Below, one piece after another: positions 5,545 through 11,461 of a stretch of DNA of 11,461 nucleotides; position 1 is the stretch's first letter; each line of letters begins with the position of its first letter. This DNA comes from CAZWUW01 sp964636895 (GTDB lineage Bacteria; Bacillota; Thermincolia; Thermincolales; CAZWUW01): positions 1 through 11,461 of the forward strand of contig CAZWUW010000088.1 of NCBI GenBank assembly GCA_964636895.1, written 5' to 3'. Made by a program: the position numbers and the translations under genes. Below the pieces are notes generated by a model, which did no database searches, had not been told where the DNA came from, and was given only the letters and a program-made list of their open reading frames with translations.

Positions 5545-6333
5545 CTAATGTTTTAACTTCTGTAATTCATCCAATAATCGTTCATTTAGAATCCTGATAT
5601 ATGTTCCCTTCATCCCCAGGGATTTGGACTCAATAACACCTGCGCTTTCAAATTTCCGCAAAGCATTGACTATCACGGAGCGGGTAATACCCACCCGGTC
5701 AGCGATTTTACTGGCTACCAGAAGTCCCTCGTCCCCTTCCAGTTCCTCAAAAATATGCTCAATAGCTTCTAACTCGGAATACGAAAGAGTTCCCAAGGCA
5801 ATCTGGACGGCTGCTTTTTTTCGGGCTTCTTCCTCCACCCGTTCAGCCTTAATTCGCAGAATTTCCATGCCTACAACTGTTGCTCCATATTCGGCCAATA
5901 CAATATCTTCGTCAGTAAAATTATCGGTGAACTTAGCCAATACCAGCGTTCCCAATCGCTCACCGCCGCCAAGAATCGGCACCACGGTCATGTTTTTGGC
6001 CTGAAAGGTACATTCCTCGTCTGTTGTAAAAACGCAGGCATTGGATTTATGATTAAAATTCGACCTGGTCTCAATAATCCGTAAAAGAGATTCATTGTAT
6101 GACTCCGGAAAACGTTCGGAGTTATCGATCATCTCTTTCATTACTTGACAGATAAACTTGTCCACAAAAGAATAACCGAGAATTTTGCCCCGCCGGCCAA
6201 TAATGTAAGTATTAGCTCCAATACTGTCAGTTAATGTATCAGCCATCTCCTGAAAATCCACCGGGTGCCCGGCCGCTTTTTGTAATAATTTATTGATAGC
6301 TCTGGCTTTTTCAAGCAAATTCGACTTCGTCAT
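5545..6333 (-). CDS. codY: GTP- and branched-chain amino acid-sensing transcriptional repressor CodY
   Basis: CodY is the global Firmicute regulator that binds DNA when loaded with isoleucine/leucine/valine and GTP, repressing nutrient-acquisition, amino acid and often motility genes. The 262-residue product matches the family length. It has an N-terminal GAF domain (about 1-155) with the effector-pocket segment ERFPESYNE (73-81), where F75-P76 correspond to B. subtilis F71-P72. A linker helix follows, then a C-terminal winged helix-turn-helix: ASKIADRVGITRSVIVNAL (207-225) is nearly identical to known CodY recognition regions, followed by GVIESKSLGMKGTYI. The ATG has an AAGGGGGAAC ribosome binding site. 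It lies 24 bases after hslU and is the last gene before a strong terminator. Confidence 0.98.
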   Translation of the reverse strand: MTKSNLLEKARAINKLLQKAAGHPVDFQEMADTLTDSIGANTYIIGRRGKILGYSFVDKFICQVMKEMIDNSERFPESYNESLLRIIETRSNFNHKSNACVFTTDEECTFQAKNMTVVPILGGGERLGTLVLAKFTDNFTDEDIVLAEYGATVVGMEILRIKAERVEEEARKKAAVQIALGTLSYSELEAIEHIFEELEGDEGLLVASKIADRVGITRSVIVNALRKFESAGVIESKSLGMKGTYIRILNERLLDELQKLKH

Positions 6334-6357
6334 ACAGTTCCCCCTTGATCATGCTGG

Positions 6358-7758
6358 TCATAAAATATACCTGCTAAGATCCTGATTATGCATAATTTCA
6401 CTTAGCTTAGCCTGTACTACCTCGCGGTTGATAACAATGTTTTTCTCATCTATATCAGGGGCGGTATAGGCAATATCCTCTAATAATTTCTCTAAAATTG
6501 TATGAAGACGTCGAGCCCCGATGTTTTCTGTCTGTTCATTAACAGTATAAGCGATTTTTGCAATTTCATCAAGAGAATTTTCTGTAAATTTTAATTGTAC
6601 TCCTTCGGTTTCGAGCAGTGCCGTATATTGTTTTATTATAGCATTTTGTGGTTCTGTTAGAATTTGTTTAAAGTCTTCCTGAGTGAGACTTTCCAGTTCC
6701 ACTCTGATAGGAAACCTACCCTGTAACTCCGGAATCAGGTCTGAAGGTTTGGCGATGTGAAACGCGCCGGCGGCTATAAACAGGATATAATCTGTCTGCA
6801 CCGCCCCGTATTTAGTCATTACAGTGGAACCCTCGACAATGGGCAGGATGTCCCGCTGCACCCCACCGCGGGATACGTCAGGCCCACCACCGCCTTCTTT
6901 GCCGGCAATTTTATCAATCTCGTCCAGAAAAATAATGCCGGACTGTTCCGCCCGCCTGATGGCTTCAGCCACAACATCGTCCATATCAATAAGTTTTTGG
7001 GCTTCCTGTTGCACCATAATTTTTCTGGCATCAGCGATCGTTAGTTTTCGGCGTTTTTTCTTTTTTGGAAATATACCGCCAAGCATGTCCTGAAGATTTA
7101 TCCCCATTTCTTCCACTCCGGAACCGGAAAAAACCTCTACCATGGGTGGAGCGTTATCCTCAATTTCTATTTCCAGATATTGTTCTTCCAATTTTCCCTC
7201 TTCAAGCAATGCTTTCAACCGTGAACGTTCATTCTGCGCCTGTTTTATATGCTGATTATTCTCATCATCGCCCGCTTGGGCTGGTTGCTGCCCACCACCA
7301 AACAATGCTTCAAATGGATTTCGCAAACCGGTTTCTTTTTCCGGCAGCGGCACTAAGAGTTCAATAATTTTTTCTTTTGCCAGTTCTTCAGCTTTTTCCT
7401 GCACTTCAGTCATTTTTTCGCTTTTTACAATTCTAATGGCCGTTTCCACCAGGTCCCGGATCATGGATTCTACGTCCCGTCCGACATAACCTACTTCGGT
7501 AAACTTGGTGGCCTCAACTTTTACAAAGGGAGCATTGACCAGCCGGGCCAGACGCCGGGCAATCTCAGTTTTCCCTACACCGGTGGGGCCAATCATAATT
7601 ATGTTTTTGGGCACAATCTCATTCTGTATTTCGGGCGGCAATTGCCTCCGGCGATACCTGTTGCGCAAAGATACAGCCACTGATTTTTTTGCCTTGTGTT
7701 GGCCAACAATATATTTGTCAAGTTCGGCTACTATTTGCCTGGGTGTCAGGTCCTGCAT
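6358..7758 (-). CDS. hslU: HslU (ClpY), ATPase subunit of the HslVU protease
   Basis: HslU is the AAA+ hexamer that unfolds substrates and threads them into the HslV chamber. The 466-residue protein has Walker A GPTGVGKT (57-64), the pore loop GYVG (90-93) that grips substrate, an inserted intermediate (I) domain of charged helices (about 110-240), Walker B IIFLDE (275-280) and the sensor-2 segment ENIGARRLHT. It ends in LSRYIL, the C-terminal tail that inserts between HslV subunits to activate them. The start is placed at the ATG at 7758: a GGAGGG lies six bases before it, whereas the TTG two codons upstream (7764) abuts that site. It follows hslV after 11 bases, whose stop overlaps the ribosome binding site. 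Confidence 0.98.
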   Translation of the reverse strand: MQDLTPRQIVAELDKYIVGQHKAKKSVAVSLRNRYRRRQLPPEIQNEIVPKNIIMIGPTGVGKTEIARRLARLVNAPFVKVEATKFTEVGYVGRDVESMIRDLVETAIRIVKSEKMTEVQEKAEELAKEKIIELLVPLPEKETGLRNPFEALFGGGQQPAQAGDDENNQHIKQAQNERSRLKALLEEGKLEEQYLEIEIEDNAPPMVEVFSGSGVEEMGINLQDMLGGIFPKKKKRRKLTIADARKIMVQQEAQKLIDMDDVVAEAIRRAEQSGIIFLDEIDKIAGKEGGGGPDVSRGGVQRDILPIVEGSTVMTKYGAVQTDYILFIAAGAFHIAKPSDLIPELQGRFPIRVELESLTQEDFKQILTEPQNAIIKQYTALLETEGVQLKFTENSLDEIAKIAYTVNEQTENIGARRLHTILEKLLEDIAYTAPDIDEKNIVINREVVQAKLSEIMHNQDLSRYIL

Positions 7759-7764
7759 TGCCAA

Positions 7765-7770
7765 CCCTCC
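7765..7770 (-). promoter_or_regulatory. Ribosome binding site of hslU (decides ATG over TTG start)
   Basis: GGAGGG on the minus strand touches the TTG at 7764 but lies six bases from the ATG at 7758, so the ATG is the likely start. It overlaps the hslV TAG stop by one base, consistent with coupled translation of the two protease subunits. Confidence 0.7.
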
Positions 7771-8300
7771 TATAATTCTTCCACTGTTATATTATTATTG
7801 GTATACACACAAATAGATGCCGCAATTTTAAGAGATTCCTGGGCAATTTCCCGGGCATCGAGGCCGGTAAAATTATTAAGCGCCCGGGCGGCAGCAAGCG
7901 CGTATGCACCCCCGGAACCAATAGCTGTTACGTCGTCATCCGGTTCTATCACTTCCCCGTTGCCGGAAATAATCAGCAAGTGTTCAGCATCAGCTACAAT
8001 TAACAAGGCTTCCAGCCGCCTGAGCACCCGGTCCAGCCGCCATTCCTTGGCTAATTCCACGGCAGCCCGCTGCAAATTACCCCGGTATTCCTCCAATTTG
8101 GCTTCAAATTTTTCAAACAGCGTAAAAGCATCGGCAACAGAACCGGCAAATCCGGCAATAACCTTGCCATTGAACAGCCGGCGCACTTTTTTGGCCTGGT
8201 GCTTTAACACCATGTTGCCGCCAAAAGTTACCTGGCCGTCTCCGGCTACCGCAACTTTGCCGGCTTTGCGGACAGCTACTATCGTTGTGGCGTGAAACAT
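7770..8300 (-). CDS. hslV: HslV (ClpQ), peptidase subunit of the HslVU protease
   Basis: HslV is a proteasome-like N-terminal-nucleophile peptidase forming a double hexameric ring capped by HslU. The 176-residue product has normal length and the family features: a Thr-Thr pair, GDGQ (20-23) with the aspartate matching E. coli D17 as D21, and a KKVRRL segment (37-42) containing the catalytic lysine (probably K38, equal to E. coli K33). Unlike E. coli, where Thr follows the initiator Met directly, here MFHA precedes the Thr, so removal of four residues would be needed to free T5 as nucleophile. B. subtilis ClpQ starts differently (with a serine near the N terminus) and is reported to act as a serine protease; that serine is absent here. 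AGGAGG precedes the ATG. It lies 12 bases after xerC. Confidence 0.98.
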   Translation of the reverse strand: MFHATTIVAVRKAGKVAVAGDGQVTFGGNMVLKHQAKKVRRLFNGKVIAGFAGSVADAFTLFEKFEAKLEEYRGNLQRAAVELAKEWRLDRVLRRLEALLIVADAEHLLIISGNGEVIEPDDDVTAIGSGGAYALAAARALNNFTGLDAREIAQESLKIAASICVYTNNNITVEEL

Positions 8301-8312
8301 AATTTTTACCTC

Positions 8313-9230
8313 CTATGCTCGCGGGTGCGCCTTCTCATAAACTGACTTCAGATGTTCCTTGGTTACATGCGTATAGATCTGAGTAGTAGACATATTTACA
8401 TGACCTAGTAATTCCTGTACCGACCTCAGGTCTGCACCGGCATCCAGCAAATGAGTGGCAAATGAATGCCGGATGGTATGGGGGCTGACCTTTTGAGTAA
8501 TACTCACGGCATCCACATATTTGTTTATAATATTGCGGATGCTCCGGGCAGACAAACGCTGTCCGTATTTATTAATAAATAATGCTTTATTGTCTAAATT
8601 AGTTTCCCCTGCCTTGGCTATCAAACGGTTTCGTCCGTCTTCCCAATATAAACTAATAGCTTTAATAGCATATGAACCAATAGGCACTACCCGCTCTCTG
8701 GCCCCTTTGCCCATTACACGGATATATCCGATACCTGCGTCTACATCACCGATATTTAGGCCGACTAATTCACTTACCCTAATACCTGCAGCATATAAGG
8801 TTTCCAAAATCGCCCGGTCCCTTTGGCCGGCAAGTGTAACCGGGTCAGGGGCCTCTACCAGATGACGGAGGGCATCCTGATAAAGAAATTGAGGCAGCTT
8901 TTTTTCTAATTTTGGTACATTTACCTGCATCATGGGATTGATTGATATTATTTCTTCCCGGCACAAAAAACGAAAAAAAGTGCGCATGGCTGCAAGTTTC
9001 CGGGCGATAGATGTGCGGGCCAAACTGCGTACATGCAGGTGTCTTAAATATTTCCTGGCCAACAGTTCATCAATACCAGTGGGATCTACCTGCTCGCCGG
9101 GCACTTTCATTTCTTTACTGAGAAAATCAATGAATTGCCAGATGTCGCGCTGATAGCTCTCAACTGTACGTCCGGAGGCATTCTTCTCCACCCTGAGAAA
9201 AATTAAAAACTCATCCAGGTAAATATACAT
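8313..9230 (-). CDS. xerC: Tyrosine recombinase XerC (CodV-type)
   Basis: XerC pairs with XerD to resolve chromosome dimers at the dif site. The 305-residue protein has the N-terminal SAM-like core-binding domain (about 1-95) and the C-terminal catalytic domain with the complete active set: R151, K175, H251, R254, H277 and the nucleophile Y286 in TTQIYTHV. In Bacillus the gene at this exact place is codV, upstream of clpQ-clpY-codY, so this is the housekeeping recombinase and not an integrase of a mobile element; nothing else here suggests one. The ATG follows GAGGAAGAC. It lies 22 bases after trmFO. Separation from XerD relies on gene order more than on sequence. Confidence 0.94.
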   Translation of the reverse strand: MYIYLDEFLIFLRVEKNASGRTVESYQRDIWQFIDFLSKEMKVPGEQVDPTGIDELLARKYLRHLHVRSLARTSIARKLAAMRTFFRFLCREEIISINPMMQVNVPKLEKKLPQFLYQDALRHLVEAPDPVTLAGQRDRAILETLYAAGIRVSELVGLNIGDVDAGIGYIRVMGKGARERVVPIGSYAIKAISLYWEDGRNRLIAKAGETNLDNKALFINKYGQRLSARSIRNIINKYVDAVSITQKVSPHTIRHSFATHLLDAGADLRSVQELLGHVNMSTTQIYTHVTKEHLKSVYEKAHPRA

Positions 9231-9252
9231 AGTCTTCCTCCAACGGGGAGCT

Positions 9253-10569
9253 TCAAGTTAATAAATTTAAGTCTACCCGTATTTTTTCTATTGCTGTAAG
9301 CGCCCGTTCGGCAATTTTCCGGTTTTTAGCCTTTTTATCCCTAATTTTTTCGTCCAGCGGCGGTAATAAACCAAAGTTGATATTCATGGGTTGAAAAGAT
9401 TTGGCAGTGGCAGTGGTAATATACCTGCACAGTGCCCCATGCGCGGTTTCCGGTGGAAACTCCACCGGATTAAGGCCCTGTACTAACCGTACGGCATTAA
9501 TACCGGCTACTAACCCGGCCGCAGCTGATTCTACATAACCTTCCACACCGGTGATTTGTCCGGCAAAAAACAAATCCGGACGTGCTTTTAACTGCAATGT
9601 CGGTTGCAGCAGGACAGGCGAATTAATAAAGGTATTCCGGTGCATCACACCATAGCGTACAAATTCCGCCTGCTCCAGACCAGGTATGAGACCAAAAACG
9701 CGACGCTGGTCGTCCCATTTTAAATGGGTCTGAAATCCTACCATATTATAGAGAGTTCCTTCCGCATTATCCTGACGCAGCTGTACTACGGCATGTGGCC
9801 ACCGGCCGGTCCGGGGGTCGGTCAGCCCAACAGGCTTCAACGGTCCAAAAAGCAAGGTCTGGGGACCTCGGGCAGCCATTTCTTCTACCGGCATACACCC
9901 TTCAAAAAAGAGCTCCTTTTCAAATGGTTTTAGAGGTACCCGCTCCGCTGCTACCAGTGCTTCATAAAATATTTCGTATTCTTTGGCGTCCATGGGACAG
10001 TTAAGATAATCGTTATCTCCTTTGTCGTACCGGGAGGCCCGGAAAACCTTGGTATGATCCAAAGATTCATATGTAACAATAGGCGCGGCGGCATCATAAA
10101 AATAAAAATACTCCGTACCGGTCAATACACTGATCTCCCTGCCCAGGGCATCAGAAGTAAGCGGTCCGGAAGCAATTATTACCGTTCCCGCCGGTATAAC
10201 GGCAACTTCCTCATTAATCACGGTTATATTAGGATGACTCATAATCCGTTCTGTCACCAGACTGGCAAATTTTTCCCGGTCAACTGCCAGGGCCCCGCCT
10301 GCCGGAACTCTGGTAGCATCGGCACACTGCATTATCAGAGAATTAAACCGGCGCATCTCTTCTTTTAATAATCCCACGGCATTTTCCAAAGCAGCTGCCC
10401 GTAATGAATTGCTACAAACCAGTTCAGCAAAAAAGCCTGAATGATGGGCCGGTGATTTTTTCACCGGCCGCATTTCACATAGTTTAACTTTCCCGCCACC
10501 TTCGGCAATTTGCCAGGCGGCTTCGGAACCAGCCAGGCCTGCCCCAATGACAGTGATTTCCTGATTCAT
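9253..10569 (-). CDS. trmFO: Folate/FAD-dependent tRNA (uracil-54-C5)-methyltransferase TrmFO
   Basis: TrmFO makes 5-methyluridine at position 54 in the T-loop of tRNA, using methylenetetrahydrofolate as carbon donor and reduced FAD as reductant. The 438-residue protein has the N-terminal dinucleotide-binding motif GAGLAG (9-14) followed by an acidic residue after the second strand (E32), then CSNSLR with C52. C225 sits in FEGCMPVEEMAARG. These match the two functional cysteines of B. subtilis TrmFO (C53 and C226). A second conserved glycine-rich FAD segment (FFAGQITGVEGYVESAAAGL) lies near residues 335-355. AAAGGAG precedes the ATG. It sits 19 bases after topA; older annotations call the gene gid. 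The family is typical of Gram-positives that lack SAM-dependent TrmA. Confidence 0.98.
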   Translation of the reverse strand: MNQEITVIGAGLAGSEAAWQIAEGGGKVKLCEMRPVKKSPAHHSGFFAELVCSNSLRAAALENAVGLLKEEMRRFNSLIMQCADATRVPAGGALAVDREKFASLVTERIMSHPNITVINEEVAVIPAGTVIIASGPLTSDALGREISVLTGTEYFYFYDAAAPIVTYESLDHTKVFRASRYDKGDNDYLNCPMDAKEYEIFYEALVAAERVPLKPFEKELFFEGCMPVEEMAARGPQTLLFGPLKPVGLTDPRTGRWPHAVVQLRQDNAEGTLYNMVGFQTHLKWDDQRRVFGLIPGLEQAEFVRYGVMHRNTFINSPVLLQPTLQLKARPDLFFAGQITGVEGYVESAAAGLVAGINAVRLVQGLNPVEFPPETAHGALCRYITTATAKSFQPMNINFGLLPPLDEKIRDKKAKNRKIAERALTAIEKIRVDLNLLT

Positions 10570-10588
10570 GCTATAGCTCCTTTATAAT

Positions 10589-11461
10589 CTAAAGCTGTAT
10601 TTGTTCCGGTGTTGCCTGTTCCCTGTATTTACAGTCTGAGCCGGTACACTGCAGGGAAGTCCCCTTCTGAACCGAGTTTTTTTGCACCATCATACTATTG
10701 CACTGGGGACATTTTTTCTCTGTCGGCAGGTCCCAAGTCACAAAACCACACTCGGGGTAATTGTTGCAACCGTAAAACTTCCGGCCTTTTTTGCTGCGCC
10801 TGGTTACAAGGATACCGCTACACTGGGGACATTTAACACCGGTCTCTTCAAGCAGCGGCTTGGTAAACCGACAGTCCGGAAATCCCGGACAGGCCAGGAA
10901 TTTACCGTACCGGCCCATTTTAATGACCAGATTGCGGCCGCATTTTTCACAGACTTCCTCACTGACCTCATCTTCTATCTCAACCACACCGATTTCAGCT
11001 TCGGCGCTTTCCAGAGTGTTTTTAAAAGGACCGTAAAAATCTTTGAGCACATTTACCCAATCCATTTCTCCTTCTTCCACCATATCCAGTTTATCTTCCA
11101 TCCCGGCAGTAAACTGAATATCAATAACATCCCGGAAAAACTCTTTTAACATAGCTACTACAATGACACCCAGTTCTGTTGGATAAAACTGTTTTTCCTC
11201 CCTGACCACATACCCCCGGCGTTGAATGGTCTCCACAATGGGTGCATAAGTACTGGGCCGTCCAATACCGTGTTCCTCCAGGGCTTTCACCAGCGTAGCA
11301 TCCGTAAAACGCGGCGGTGGCTGAGTAAAATGCTGTTTGGGGTTTAATGATTTTACCTGCAGGCCGTCTCCTGCAGCCATTTCCGGCAGTATTTTTTCCT
11401 CATCCTGCTGATGATCCTCTCGGTCCTCAGCGGCACGACCCCGGTCACTCAGGCCATCGTC
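10589..11461 (-). CDS. topA: DNA topoisomerase I, C-terminal part (runs off right edge)
   Basis: Topoisomerase I relaxes negative supercoils by a 5'-phosphotyrosine intermediate. The frame is open from the right edge, giving the last 290 residues of a protein usually near 690-700. The first 35 residues here are a charged low-complexity stretch, followed by FTQPPPRFTDATLVKALEEH and GIGRPSTYAPI (46-75), a conserved core segment of type IA enzymes. Three Cys4 zinc-ribbon repeats then follow: C171/C174/C191/C197, C211/C214/C232/C238 and C251/C254/C272/C277, the normal C-terminal DNA-binding repeats. The active-site tyrosine and the Toprim domain lie beyond the window. The stop is TAG, 19 bases before trmFO. 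topA upstream of trmFO is the standard Firmicute order. Confidence 0.98.
   Translation of the reverse strand, partial: DDGLSDRGRAAEDREDHQQDEEKILPEMAAGDGLQVKSLNPKQHFTQPPPRFTDATLVKALEEHGIGRPSTYAPIVETIQRRGYVVREEKQFYPTELGVIVVAMLKEFFRDVIDIQFTAGMEDKLDMVEEGEMDWVNVLKDFYGPFKNTLESAEAEIGVVEIEDEVSEEVCEKCGRNLVIKMGRYGKFLACPGFPDCRFTKPLLEETGVKCPQCSGILVTRRSKKGRKFYGCNNYPECGFVTWDLPTEKKCPQCNSMMVQKNSVQKGTSLQCTGSDCKYREQATPEQIQL

Noticed and set aside
7762..7764. TTG as the hslU start, giving 468 residues
   Set aside because: It directly abuts the ribosome binding site with no spacing, whereas the ATG two codons on is well spaced.
8313..9230. Tyrosine recombinase as the integrase of a mobile element
   Set aside because: It sits in the conserved trmFO-codV-clpQ position with no att repeats, cargo or composition change nearby, so it is the housekeeping XerC.

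Overview
This window is a block of housekeeping and flagellar genes, all on the minus strand. It reads, in transcription order from the right edge to the left: topA (3' part), trmFO, xerC (codV-type), hslV (clpQ), hslU (clpY), codY, flgB, flgC, fliE, fliF, fliG, fliH, fliI (5' part). The order topA-trmFO-codV-clpQ-clpY-codY followed by flgB-flgC-fliE-fliF-fliG-fliH-fliI is the one known from Bacillus and many Clostridia. With moderate GC, strong AGGAGG-type ribosome binding sites, a folate-dependent TrmFO and CodY, it points to a motile Gram-positive Firmicute. The protein sequences feel like Clostridia of the Peptococcaceae (Desulfotomaculum/Pelotomaculum) type, but that family-level placement is an inference.

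Right part (about 5500-11461): topA, trmFO, xerC, hslV, hslU and codY lie 11-24 bases apart and look like one transcription unit. They cover DNA relaxation, tRNA m5U54 modification, chromosome dimer resolution, an ATP-dependent two-component protease, and a GTP/branched-chain amino acid sensing repressor. The unit ends in a strong intrinsic terminator directly after codY.

Middle (5106-5544): a 439-base gene-free leader separates codY from flgB. Read on the minus strand it holds the codY terminator, a low-GC stretch with two inverted repeats, one weak CodY-like box and only weak promoter candidates. It then holds a well-formed GEMM/cyclic-di-GMP-I riboswitch aptamer, followed at once by a perfect 11-bp stem-loop with a T-run just before the flgB ribosome binding site. 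This is the most notable element here: it implies that transcription into the flagellar rod/basal-body operon is gated by c-di-GMP through termination, as known for the C. difficile flgB operon.

Left part (1-5105): the early flagellar operon. It encodes the proximal rod (FlgB, FlgC), the rod/MS-ring adaptor FliE, the MS ring FliF, the rotor/switch protein FliG, and the export ATPase with its regulator (FliH, FliI). Genes are tightly packed, with 8-base overlaps at fliG/fliH and fliH/fliI suggesting translational coupling. No mobile element, CRISPR array, rRNA or tRNA was seen. The protein-coding content is conserved and I saw no new protein system; the unusual biology is regulatory and sits in the codY-flgB leader.
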